64,000 nt of DNA, from NCBI GenBank assembly GCA_965222705.1, contig CBDCUO010000023.1, positions 62,001 through 126,000 of the forward strand, written 5' to 3'. This DNA comes from JAFMDF01 sp965222705 (lineage in GTDB: Bacteria > Bacteroidota > Bacteroidia > Chitinophagales > Saprospiraceae). This document shows, piece by piece, positions 35,781 to 43,908 of the stretch; positions within the stretch are counted from its first letter, which is position 1, and the number at the start of each line of letters is the position of its first letter. The notes under the pieces were generated by a model. The model saw nothing but the letters and a program-made list of their open reading frames with translations, did no database searches and was not told where the DNA came from. The position numbers and the translations under genes are program-made.

Positions 35781-36433
35781 TCTGTTTTTCTCAAATAGCT
35801 TTCTAGGAACCCCTTTACTATGTCCAAACCCTTGCTCATTTCTTCGTTATTATTGATGACGATATCCGCATCCTCTTTATAAGGCAAAATAAATTTTTCA
35901 AAGGTGGGCATTACGTGGTGCTCGTAGCGATACAAGACATCCTCTAATGGATAATTGCGCTCTTCTTTATCTCTTTTGATGCGGCGGATGACCTTGAGGT
36001 TTTCTTTGGCGTGTAAGAAGACTTTTAAGTCTAGCAATTTTCGCATTTTTTTAAAATGGAAAACAAAAAGCCCTTCCACTAAAATAATGGGTGCAGGTTC
36101 AAAAATCAGCGTTTTTGCCTTAGCTAATTTGTTATTAAACACATATTCTTTTCGGGTGACGGTTTTCCATTTCATCAACTTTTTCACATCTCTAACAAAA
36201 GCCGCTTTATCGATGGATTTAGGGCGATCAAAATTCTTAATACCCTGATTATCCATTAATTGCTGGTCTCTCGGGCGATAGTAATCATCCTGGGATATGA
36301 TACATAGCTGTTTTCGACTGAAATGATTTTTTAGTGCATTAATAAAGGTTGTTTTTCCTGATCCGCTGCCGCCGGTAATACCGATTATCAGTGGTTTTTT
36401 TATTATTTTTGCTAGCTGTTGTTTGCCTTTCAT
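35777..36433 (-). CDS. udk: uridine kinase family protein
   Basis: The 218-residue P-loop kinase has GITGGSGSGKTTF (residues 18-30), ISQDDYYRP, the NFDRP substrate motif, IILVEGLFVF, and the lid IRRIKRDKEERNYPLEDV, all standard in uridine kinases. It would phosphorylate uridine or cytidine to the monophosphate in pyrimidine salvage. This fits the divergent NupC-type transporter next door. A short N-terminal extension precedes the P-loop. Its 3' end overlaps the mcrC-like gene by 4 bases, so the two are probably translated from one message. Confidence 0.88.
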   Translation of the reverse strand: MKGKQQLAKIIKKPLIIGITGGSGSGKTTFINALKNHFSRKQLCIISQDDYYRPRDQQLMDNQGIKNFDRPKSIDKAAFVRDVKKLMKWKTVTRKEYVFNNKLAKAKTLIFEPAPIILVEGLFVFHFKKMRKLLDLKVFLHAKENLKVIRRIKRDKEERNYPLEDVLYRYEHHVMPTFEKFILPYKEDADIVINNNEEMSKGLDIVKGFLESYLRKTE

Positions 36434-36509
36434 TTTTCTGAATCCATTGAAAAAACGAACGAAAGGTAAGGATTTTCAATCTTTTAAAAAGGGGTAAAAG
36501 AAATTTTCT

Positions 36510-36517
36510 TACATTTG
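36510..36517 (+). promoter_or_regulatory. -7 box-like TACATTTG upstream of nupC
   Basis: TACATTTG fits the Bacteroidota -7 consensus TAnnTTTG and lies 76 bases before the transporter start, between two divergent genes. No clear TTG -33 element is seen. Confidence 0.35.
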
Positions 36518-36593
36518 GCTCTGCGGTTTGGGCAAACGAGGTGTCGGAGCCTTTGTATTTTAGGGTACTACACTCACAATCTTAACTTCTTTC

Positions 36594-37883
36594 ATGGATA
36601 TTCTACGAGGTTTTTTGGGCATTTTTGTCATATTATTGATTTGCTACCTCTTAAGCAATAATCGTAAAGCGATTAATTGGCGATTGGTGGGAGTGGGGAT
36701 GTTGTCGCAGTTGCTTTTGGCGGTTTTGATTTTAAAAGTGCCTTTTGTCAGTACAATTTTTGATGGGATAGCCGGCTTCTTTCGGCTGATACTGGAATTT
36801 ACGGAAGAAGGAGCCAAATTCATGTTTGGTAACATTGTAACGGATACCACGACTTTTGGCTATATTTTCGCCTTTCAGGTGTTGCCGACAATTGTTTTCT
36901 TTTCAGCCCTAACCGCGATTTTGTACTACTTGGGTATTTTACAGTGGGTGATTAAGGGCTTTGCCTGGGCAATGTCGCGCAGTATGGGGCTATCTGGACC
37001 AGAATCTTTAGCGGCTGCCGCCAATATGTTTATTGGACAAACGGAAGCCCCTTTGGTTATCAAACCCTATTTAGAAGGGATGTCTCGTTCCGAAATTTTA
37101 TGCTTGATGACTGGGGGGATGGCGACGATTGCAGGCGGTGTATTTGCAGCCTATATTGGCTTTTTGGGCGGTGATGATCCGGTACAACAACAATATTTTG
37201 CCAAGCATTTATTGACCGCCTCTATTATTTCTGCTCCGGCTGCTATTGTGGCTGCTAAGATGTTATTCCCTGAAACCAAAAAGAATTTGACCAGAGATTT
37301 GATTATGACAGGAGATGTAGGCAATAACCTGCTGGATGCTATTTCCAAGGGAACGACAGACGGGCTTAAGTTAGCGATCAATGTTGGAGTAATGTTGTTG
37401 GTGTTTACTGCTTTAGTCAATATGGCCAATGAAATTCTAATGAGTACTATTGGGGATTGGACGGGCCTGAATGATTATGTAGTGCGCACTACTGATAGCC
37501 GATTTGAAGGCTTTAGCTTTACTTATTTATTGGGTTTATTGTTTGCTCCTTTTGCTTGGGTATTGGGCACCCCAATGCCCGATATTTTACTGGTAGGCCA
37601 GTTGCTGGGACAAAAAACGGTCATCAATGAATTCATTGCCTATGCAGACCTGAATGAAATGCGGCAAGCAGGGGAGTTGGTGCTAGACCCAAAATCTATC
37701 ATTATAGCGACTTATGCTTTATGTGGCTTCGCCAATTTTGCTTCTATAGGTATTCAAATTGGCGGCATTGGAGCATTGGCTCCCGGTCAGCGCAAAGCCC
37801 TGACGGAATTGGGGATTATGGCTTTGGTAGGTGGGACGGTCGCTTCCTTTTTGACGGCGGCAATTGCGGGGATGATGTACTAG
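36594..37883 (+). CDS. nupC: NupC-type concentrative nucleoside transporter
   Basis: The 429-residue membrane protein has about ten hydrophobic helices and CNT-family motifs: SRSMGLSGPESLAAAANMF followed by IGQTEAPLVIKPYL, GGMATIAGGVFAAYI, the second-repeat LLGLLFAPFAWVLGTP, and CGFANFASIGIQIGGIG. These Gly/Gln/Glu-rich re-entrant loops form the nucleoside and cation site. It would import nucleosides across the inner membrane by Na+ or H+ symport. Divergent from uridine kinase, it forms a salvage module of uptake then phosphorylation. Its 3' end overlaps the tail of the convergent DUF5522 gene. Confidence 0.92.
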   Translation: MDILRGFLGIFVILLICYLLSNNRKAINWRLVGVGMLSQLLLAVLILKVPFVSTIFDGIAGFFRLILEFTEEGAKFMFGNIVTDTTTFGYIFAFQVLPTIVFFSALTAILYYLGILQWVIKGFAWAMSRSMGLSGPESLAAAANMFIGQTEAPLVIKPYLEGMSRSEILCLMTGGMATIAGGVFAAYIGFLGGDDPVQQQYFAKHLLTASIISAPAAIVAAKMLFPETKKNLTRDLIMTGDVGNNLLDAISKGTTDGLKLAINVGVMLLVFTALVNMANEILMSTIGDWTGLNDYVVRTTDSRFEGFSFTYLLGLLFAPFAWVLGTPMPDILLVGQLLGQKTVINEFIAYADLNEMRQAGELVLDPKSIIIATYALCGFANFASIGIQIGGIGALAPGQRKALTELGIMALVGGTVASFLTAAIAGMMY

Positions 37884-38025
37884 AACTTATTTTTTTCGAA
37901 ATATAGGGACAATGCCGACAGCCGCTTTCACAGCAATAAGCTCTTTGTGTTAAGAATTGCTCGGTGAAAACATAAAGTCCATTTTCGATGTAATAGTCAA
38001 TTCCTTCCTTTAGAGGTAATTTCAT
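37816..38025 (-). CDS. DUF5522 small Cys-cluster protein
   Basis: The 69-residue protein has the conserved core LKEGIDYYIENGLYVFTEQF followed by CCESGCRHCPY, which is the DUF5522 signature, a possible metal-binding Cys cluster. The last 24 residues (SSSTSSPQLPPSKRK...) are encoded antisense to the end of nupC and are probably an unconserved tail. The family is common in Bacteroidota and its function is unknown. It is 16 bases downstream of the DUF6580 gene on the same strand, so they may share a transcript. Confidence 0.8.
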   Translation of the reverse strand: MKLPLKEGIDYYIENGLYVFTEQFLTQRAYCCESGCRHCPYISKKISSSTSSPQLPPSKRKRPSHLPKP

Positions 38026-38041
38026 ATTACCTGCATTTGTT

Positions 38042-38599
38042 TTAAGCCATAGCAGGAAAGCGATTTTTTACCCATTCAAATCCTCCAAAAAGAACGCCGA
38101 CAAAAAACAAATCGCCAATTAAAGTATTTAAAAAGAAAGGTAATCCGGCAGTATAAGCTGCTATAATACCCGATGCAGTTTTAGGATAAATGGGGTCTAT
38201 CCACCAGCTACCCAGATTGGTAATTAAAAAGAAAACTAAAGAAGCTAATAGGCTGGCAATCAGCAAGTTGGTGACTTTTATTTTGCGCAGTAACTTTGTT
38301 CCCATTAGCGCAATAACAACGATTGCCAAATAGACAACAGGTAGTCCTATCCAGGAAAAACTGTCAAAATAGGCCCCATACACCACATTATTTAGGATCA
38401 AGTCGCTAATCCATAAAGCCAGCAGCGGAATGATAATGGCCAAATGTTTCCTCGAAAAATAGGCAGCCCCAAATAAAGCCATGCCCCCAATGGGTGTAAA
38501 ATTGGGCGGATGGGGTAATAGACGACTCAAAGCTGCCAACAAGACCATGATGGCAATGATGCCAAAGCGAAGGTTAATTTTATTTGCCATTTTATTCAA
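38042..38599 (-). CDS. DUF6580 family integral membrane protein
   Basis: The 185-residue protein has five or six hydrophobic helices with the family signature LLPHPPNFTPIGGMALFGAA near the N-terminus, then LWISDLILNN, SWWIDPIYPKT and FFLNTLIGDLFFVGVLFGG. This pattern resembles substrate-binding subunits of ECF-type transporters, so a role in uptake of a small molecule is possible, but none is proven. The first residues MNKMANKINLRF allow a start three codons later. No partner energising module is adjacent. Confidence 0.8.
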   Translation of the reverse strand: MNKMANKINLRFGIIAIMVLLAALSRLLPHPPNFTPIGGMALFGAAYFSRKHLAIIIPLLALWISDLILNNVVYGAYFDSFSWIGLPVVYLAIVVIALMGTKLLRKIKVTNLLIASLLASLVFFLITNLGSWWIDPIYPKTASGIIAAYTAGLPFFLNTLIGDLFFVGVLFGGFEWVKNRFPAMA

Positions 38600-38766
38600 T
38601 TTTCTATTTCCTGCAAATGTAAAAACTATCTGCCACTTTTGCTTTGATTTTCACAGGAGATTTCAGTGAAAACGCCAAAACAAAAATGAGTATTTTTATC
38701 TAAAATAAATTAATAATTCCTATATTCCACCCAAATTAATTTTTAATAGGAATAAGCAATTTAAAA

Positions 38767-40428
38767 ATGGAAGACCAGATATTACATTTTTATGAAAATG
38801 AAAAAAAATATGCCAATCAACCGATGCTTCGACAACCTTTTGGAGATCGTTGGGAGGTTTATACCTGGGCAGAAGTCGGGCGCATGGCGCGCCAACTGGC
38901 CGCCGGATTACAATCACTGGGATTACCGGAAAAGGCACATATTGGTTTGGTATCAAAAAATTGTAGAGAATGGGTGATTGCCGACTTGGCGATAATGATG
39001 GCAGGGTACGTATCAGTTCCTTTTTATCCCACCTTGACTTCAGAGCAAATCAATGAAGTTTTGCGACTGGGAGATGTAGCAGCCCTTTTTGTGGGTAAAA
39101 TGGAGGTCTGGGAAGAAATGAAGCGGGGTGTTCCTAAAGACATGCCGATCATCGCCTTTCCGCATTATGAAGGTAACTCTAGGGTTACAGAAGGGCATCA
39201 ATGGAAAGATTTTATTAATAAATTCGAGCCTTTGGAAGGAACGCCCTCTCCTAGTTATGACGATATCTGGACCATTGTTTTTACCTCCGGTACTACCGGA
39301 ACACCTAAAGGGGTTGTGCTAACTTTTCGGGCGGTTGACAGTACCAAAATGGTAATTGAAAATGACAATAACTTGGAGATTTCACTGGAAGGAGATAATC
39401 ATTTTTTCTCTTTTTTGCCTTTAAACCATATTGCGGAAAGAGTAGTGGTAGAAGTTACTTGTTTTAGATATGGCGGAACTATTTCTTTTTCGGAAAACCT
39501 GGCTCGCTTTGCACAGAACTTACGAGAAACCAGGCCAACCCTTTTCTTTGCCGTACCTCGAATTTGGACCAAGTTTCAGCTGGGTGTTTTGGCAAAAATG
39601 CCTCAAAAGAAACTGGATACTTTCTTAAAGATTCCGGTTGTATCGAGTATGGTCAAAAAGAAACTTTTAAAAGGATTAGGACTGGATCGGGTGCGAGGAA
39701 CTTTAACTGGAGCGGCTCCAATGGCACAATCGCTAAAGGATTGGTATAGAAAAATAGGGCTATATATTTCGGAGGGCTATGGAATGACGGAAAATTGTGC
39801 GATAGCAACAACATTGGACGGGAGGGATTATAAGCCCGGCTCAGTGGGGAAGGTTCGATATGGTGGAGAGATAAAAATTGATCCCGATACCAACGAAATT
39901 CTTTTCAAATCTCCCTGGATGATGAGTAACTATTATAAGGACCCGGAGAAAACAGCAGAAACGATCAAAGACGGTTGGCTGCATACGGGAGATGAAGGAC
40001 GGCTAGACGAAGAAGGCTATTTATACATTACTGGACGGGTAAAGGATACCTTTAAAACAGCTAAAGGCAAATTCATCGTTCCGGCTCCTTTAGAGTGGAA
40101 GTTTGAGCACAATGTAGATATTGAACAGATTTGCATTGTCGGTTTGGGTTGCCCGCAGCCGATGGCTTTGGTAGTCCCTTCTGAAATGGGTACTGCTAAG
40201 ACTAAAGAAGCCTTAAAAGAAAGCCTGGAAGCAACTTTGAAGCAAGTCAATGAAGAATTGCCCAATTATCAAAAAATTTCTACTATCGTTGTGGCAAAAG
40301 AAGCTTGGGATGTAGAAAACGGCTTGTTGACTCCCACTTTAAAAGTAAAGCGAAATGTGATGAATCAACGATACCAAGACCAATTTATGAATTGGCATGC
40401 GGATAAAGAAATGATAGTTTGGGAGTAA
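38767..40428 (+). CDS. long-chain acyl-CoA synthetase (AMP-binding)
   Basis: The 553-residue adenylate-forming enzyme has the ATP/AMP motif FTSGTTGTPKGVVLTF, the SEGYGMTENC gate motif, HTGDEGRLDEEGYLYITGR and the C-terminal GRVKDTFKTAKGKFIVP hinge. FFSFLPLNHIAERV and an ETRPTLFFAVPRIWTKF segment are typical of long-chain fatty acyl-CoA ligases related to FAA/ACSL types. It activates fatty acids with ATP and CoA for lipid synthesis or beta-oxidation at the membrane. Length is slightly short but complete. The glutathione peroxidase gene follows by 62 bases on the same strand. Confidence 0.92.
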   Translation: MEDQILHFYENEKKYANQPMLRQPFGDRWEVYTWAEVGRMARQLAAGLQSLGLPEKAHIGLVSKNCREWVIADLAIMMAGYVSVPFYPTLTSEQINEVLRLGDVAALFVGKMEVWEEMKRGVPKDMPIIAFPHYEGNSRVTEGHQWKDFINKFEPLEGTPSPSYDDIWTIVFTSGTTGTPKGVVLTFRAVDSTKMVIENDNNLEISLEGDNHFFSFLPLNHIAERVVVEVTCFRYGGTISFSENLARFAQNLRETRPTLFFAVPRIWTKFQLGVLAKMPQKKLDTFLKIPVVSSMVKKKLLKGLGLDRVRGTLTGAAPMAQSLKDWYRKIGLYISEGYGMTENCAIATTLDGRDYKPGSVGKVRYGGEIKIDPDTNEILFKSPWMMSNYYKDPEKTAETIKDGWLHTGDEGRLDEEGYLYITGRVKDTFKTAKGKFIVPAPLEWKFEHNVDIEQICIVGLGCPQPMALVVPSEMGTAKTKEALKESLEATLKQVNEELPNYQKISTIVVAKEAWDVENGLLTPTLKVKRNVMNQRYQDQFMNWHADKEMIVWE

Positions 40429-40490
40429 GTATTTATCGACTTACAATTACCGAACGGAGCTTTTTACCATTTAAAAATAAAATAGTCAAA

Positions 40491-40970
40491 ATGGAATTTT
40501 ATGATCTAAGTGTTAATACACCACAAGGAAAGCCAATAAACATGGCAGACTTTCAAGGCAAGGCAGTTTTAGTGGTCAATACAGCAACAAAATGTGGCTT
40601 GGCACCGCAGTTTGACGGCTTGGAAGCTCTGCACCAACAATATAAGAAGGATGGCTTGGTCGTATTGGGCTTTCCCTGCAATCAGTTTCTAAACCAGGAA
40701 CCGGAAAGCAATGATACGATGGAGGAAAGCTGTCGAATCAATTTTGGCGTGACCTTCCAGCTTACTGAGAAAATAGAAGTCAATGGGGACCATACCCATC
40801 CGGTTTTTGCTTATTTAAAAAGTAAACTAGGCGGCTTATTTGGCAATAAGATCAAGTGGAATTTTACCAAATTTTTAATCACGCCAGAAGGGAAGCCCTT
40901 TAAGCGCTATTCGCCCACGACCAAACCAACGAAAATAGAAAAAGATATTCGAAAACTTCTAAAATTGTGA
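40491..40970 (+). CDS. glutathione peroxidase family (thiol peroxidase)
   Basis: The 160-residue protein has a GPx thioredoxin-like fold with the peroxidatic Cys35 in NTATKCGLAPQF (Cys in place of Sec), the LGFPCNQFLNQEP motif containing the catalytic Gln, and Trp123-Asn124 in KWNFTKFLI, completing the tetrad. I start at the ATG at 40491 (MEFYDLSVNT); the longer upstream frame runs into the acyl-CoA synthetase and lacks family similarity. It reduces peroxides, in bacteria usually with thioredoxin rather than glutathione, in the cytoplasm. The resolving-Cys region around CRINFGVTF (Cys81) is present. Confidence 0.92.
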   Translation: MEFYDLSVNTPQGKPINMADFQGKAVLVVNTATKCGLAPQFDGLEALHQQYKKDGLVVLGFPCNQFLNQEPESNDTMEESCRINFGVTFQLTEKIEVNGDHTHPVFAYLKSKLGGLFGNKIKWNFTKFLITPEGKPFKRYSPTTKPTKIEKDIRKLLKL

Positions 40971-40982
40971 TCATCGAGTAAA

Positions 40983-41585
40983 ATGGACAAAATATTCCAC
41001 TCCACCTTTGACTTTTTCTCTTACGCTATTCCGGGGGTATGTATTGTGGGGTCTTTTTATCTATTGGATGAAAAGTTGAGAACTTTGCCCGATTTTTTGG
41101 CAGAGGCGAATAAGGCCAATGTGGGTACAGGAATATTATTGCTGCTAGTGGGGTACGTGATAGGTTTTGCCATTTATCCGCTTGGCAGATTTATGTATAA
41201 AAAGGTAAAAGCTCGATTTTGGGGAGATGTTCCTTATCAAAATGTGGACTTATTCATTGCTGATAAATATGTACTTATAAGAGAATTAAGCCCCAATAAT
41301 TTCAAGTATGTAGAAACCTGGAATAGGTACTGTGCGATGGCGCATAATTTATCTACGGCGGCTCTCTTTATTGCGCTTTTTGCAACGGTCAAAGTGATAT
41401 GGTTGAATCCAGGTAACCTTTTCTTTTGGATTATTTTTATTATTGGAATATGGCTTCTGTTCGGACTTTTGCTACGTCGGGCGGTTATTTTTTCCATTTG
41501 GGCAACGGATGATATCAATGCAGCTATTCGATGCTTGAATTTATTGGAGCGGGCAAAAGAATTGCCCGCAACTACTTCCAGCTAA
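40983..41585 (+). CDS. hypothetical membrane protein, four predicted TM segments
   Basis: I do not recognise this 200-residue protein. It has hydrophobic segments at about 14-28, 48-68, 118-137 and 143-163, with a soluble loop between the second and third. FDFFSYAIPGVCIVGSFYLL opens the protein and VGYVIGFAIYPLGRFMYKK marks the second helix. It starts 12 bases after the GPx stop, so it is probably co-transcribed with it. It overlaps the convergent Nudix gene by 4 bases. Confidence 0.7.
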   Translation: MDKIFHSTFDFFSYAIPGVCIVGSFYLLDEKLRTLPDFLAEANKANVGTGILLLLVGYVIGFAIYPLGRFMYKKVKARFWGDVPYQNVDLFIADKYVLIRELSPNNFKYVETWNRYCAMAHNLSTAALFIALFATVKVIWLNPGNLFFWIIFIIGIWLLFGLLLRRAVIFSIWATDDINAAIRCLNLLERAKELPATTSS

Positions 41586-42112
41586 AAGGCAAATTTTCCT
41601 AGATGCACTTGCCGGATCCCTTTTTCCCGATCTTCAAAAAAGCGTTTTAAAGTAAATTTGGAAGAAGCAAAAGCAATTTCTCTCCAGGGGATTTCTGTTT
41701 CTGAAAATAGGCGAACTTCCAGGCTTTCTTCCGTAGCTTGAAAATCCAATGCTTGCAAGTCTGCTAGAAAGTGCATATATACTTGGTTAATTTTAGGAAT
41801 ACTATACACCATGTGCAAACCAATAATGACTACTTTTGTTTGCGCTTCTTCCCACACTTCTCGTATCGCACCGTCTTCGACCGATTCTCCATTTTCCAGG
41901 TAGCCACCCGGCACATTCCAAAAACCCTTTCGGGGATGGATTCCTCTTTTGCAAAGCATTACTTTGTCTTCCCAGATAGGTAAGGCGCCTGTAACAATGT
42001 TGGGATTTTGATAATGAATCGTCATACAATGGCCACATACATAGCGAGGAAGAAAGTCGCCCGGTACAGATTTGAGATTAACCTTATGTCCGCAATTGCT
42101 ACAAAAGTTCAA
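41582..42112 (-). CDS. Nudix hydrolase with N-terminal zinc ribbon
   Basis: The 176-residue protein begins with a zinc ribbon (CSNCGHKV ... YVCGHCMTIHYQNP), like NADH pyrophosphatase and related Nudix enzymes. The Nudix box GGYLENGESVEDGAIREVWEEAQ is present with the REVWEE core; the usual Gly after the EE-Ala is Gln here. It hydrolyses a nucleoside diphosphate linked to another moiety; ADP-ribose or NADH-like substrates are common with this domain pair, but the exact one is open. It is convergent with the membrane protein gene. Confidence 0.87.
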   Translation of the reverse strand: MNFCSNCGHKVNLKSVPGDFLPRYVCGHCMTIHYQNPNIVTGALPIWEDKVMLCKRGIHPRKGFWNVPGGYLENGESVEDGAIREVWEEAQTKVVIIGLHMVYSIPKINQVYMHFLADLQALDFQATEESLEVRLFSETEIPWREIAFASSKFTLKRFFEDREKGIRQVHLGKFAF

Positions 42113-42220
42113 ATTAATGGGTTATTAATTTCGCTCCTCTCCAATTTAGGATGGAGGAGAATTTACGCTTAGCAAATCTCTTTTTTAACGACCATTTTAC
42201 CCTTTTACTGGGGAGAGCGA

Positions 42221-42952
42221 TTAATTTTTTAATTTTTCCAAATCTTGTGGGGTATCAATCCCAAAGGTTTCCAAATCAGTCAAGGCAATTCCGATTTTAT
42301 AACCATTTTCCAGCCAACGCAATTGTTCGAGCGATTCGGATTGCTCCAATTTCCCCAAAGGTAATTGGGCGATTTCCAACAAGGTTGCTCTACGATACGC
42401 ATATAAGCCAATATGTTTATAAAAATTGCCTTTTTTCAACCAGTCTTTTTGGGCGACTCCTCTTAGGTAGGGAATTGGACTTCTACTAAAGTAAAGGGCT
42501 TCTTTTTGGGTATTAAATACGACTTTGACAATATTTGGGTGGGTTAACTCCTCATATTTATTGATTTTTTTTGCCAAAGAGGCTATGTTCTTATTCGAAT
42601 TATATTGAAGCACTTGTACACATGCGTCAATTTGTCGGGGATCAATAAATGGCTCATCCCCTTGAATATTTACCACAGCTTCCATATCTTGAAATAGTTT
42701 TGCGACTTCTGCACAACGGCTTGTTCCGTTTTGGTGGGCTTTACGGGTCATCTTTACTAGTCCACCAAAAGATCGAACATGATCAAAAATGCGTTTATCA
42801 TCCGTAGCAACCAAGACCTTTGATAATAAGGTAGCTTTGGAGGCTTGCAGATAGACTCTTTGAATCATTGTCTTTCCGTCTATATTTACTAGGGGTTTTC
42901 CCGGAAAACGGGTAGAGGAAAAACGCGCTGGAATAATGCCTATACTTTGCAT
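42221..42952 (-). CDS. kdsB: 3-deoxy-manno-octulosonate cytidylyltransferase
   Basis: The protein has the KdsB motifs: IGIIPARFSSTRFPGKPL at the start, VLVATDDKRI, the NGTSRCAEV segment, VNIQGDEPFIDP and YFSRSPIPYLRG. It couples Kdo to CMP, the activated sugar needed for the LPS inner core, in the cytoplasm. I prefer the ATG at 42952 (MQSIGIIPARF), since the upstream codons to 42979 overlap the possible start of the divergent LysM gene. The presence of KdsB shows a Gram-negative outer membrane with Kdo. Confidence 0.93.
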   Translation of the reverse strand: MQSIGIIPARFSSTRFPGKPLVNIDGKTMIQRVYLQASKATLLSKVLVATDDKRIFDHVRSFGGLVKMTRKAHQNGTSRCAEVAKLFQDMEAVVNIQGDEPFIDPRQIDACVQVLQYNSNKNIASLAKKINKYEELTHPNIVKVVFNTQKEALYFSRSPIPYLRGVAQKDWLKKGNFYKHIGLYAYRRATLLEIAQLPLGKLEQSESLEQLRWLENGYKIGIALTDLETFGIDTPQDLEKLKN

Positions 42953-42992
42953 GAAGGATTGATAAAGAATGCTACACAAATTATCTTGCCTG

Positions 42993-43859
42993 ATGAATAA
43001 AGGGCTATTTTTTATTCTGTTTGCTATTTTTCCATGTAGTATATATGGAAAAGCTGCTGGCGTATATACTGGAGATAGCCTCCACTATCTTACCTTGCAA
43101 GATACTATATTTTTGCAATCTGGGCTTTATTCTGAAAAAGTATTTACCCATATTATAGAACCTAAACAAACGCTTTACTCTCTATCCAGGTTTTATGGGC
43201 TGACCTTGGAGGAATTATATTTTTACAACCCGGAAAATGAAGGTGGCCGTTATGAGGTGGGTAGTGAAATTAAAATCCCAATTCCCAATCGGAGCATTAT
43301 TCGGTACCGACCTGCTAATTTTGACGCTTTGCAGTTTGTACCAGTTTTTTATGTGGTAAAAAAGGGAGAAACAATGTATCACGTAGCCAGGCGTTTATTC
43401 AAATTACCCATTGATACGTTGATGAATCGAAATCAATTAGAAAGCCCGACTCTATCTATTGGCCAAACCCTATGGATTGGATGGATGAGTATTCATGGCG
43501 TGCCAGATAATTATAGGCAATTCAGGGGACATCCGCTTTGGAAAAAAAGCTATGAATTGCGCAAACAATACCTAGTAGCAAAAAGAGGAAAAAGAGAGTA
43601 TCGCCGAAGAGGCCCAGCCGTCTTGATTAAAGGGATTAAAAGTAGTTCGGATTTAATTGTCATGCACCGATATGCGCGAGTGGGGTCTATTATCGCCGTA
43701 ACTAATCCTATGAAAAGGCGTACAGTTTACGCAAAAGTAGTCGCCAAAATGCCTGCTACTTATAGCAGCAATATCGAAGTAGTTGTTTCCCCTCGAGTGG
43801 GGAAAATGCTGGGAGCAATTGATGAAAAATTTTTTGTAAAAGTAAAGTACCTTCGTTAA
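42993..43859 (+). CDS. LysM-repeat secreted protein with RlpA-like C-terminus
   Basis: The protein has about 288 residues from the ATG at 42993, which opens a signal peptide (MNKGLFFILFAIFPCSIYG). Two LysM domains follow: EPKQTLYSLSRFYGLTLEEL ... VGSEIKIPIP and VKKGETMYHVARRLFKLPID ... IGQTLWIGW. The C-terminal 80 residues (SSDLIVMHRYARVGSIIAVT, YAKVVAKMPATY) resemble the double-psi beta-barrel of RlpA-like proteins. It should bind peptidoglycan in the periplasm. An ATG at 42969 gives eight more residues and cannot be excluded. Confidence 0.82.
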   Translation: MNKGLFFILFAIFPCSIYGKAAGVYTGDSLHYLTLQDTIFLQSGLYSEKVFTHIIEPKQTLYSLSRFYGLTLEELYFYNPENEGGRYEVGSEIKIPIPNRSIIRYRPANFDALQFVPVFYVVKKGETMYHVARRLFKLPIDTLMNRNQLESPTLSIGQTLWIGWMSIHGVPDNYRQFRGHPLWKKSYELRKQYLVAKRGKREYRRRGPAVLIKGIKSSSDLIVMHRYARVGSIIAVTNPMKRRTVYAKVVAKMPATYSSNIEVVVSPRVGKMLGAIDEKFFVKVKYLR

Positions 43860-43908
43860 AAATAAGCTCCATGCTCATCCTGAAATAATTCTAAAACACC
43901 CTCCTTTC

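Noticed and set aside
34518..36433. A complete McrBC restriction system
   Set aside because: The P-loop partner is clearly a uridine kinase (NFDRP, ISQDDYY, IRRIKRD), not the McrB GTPase.
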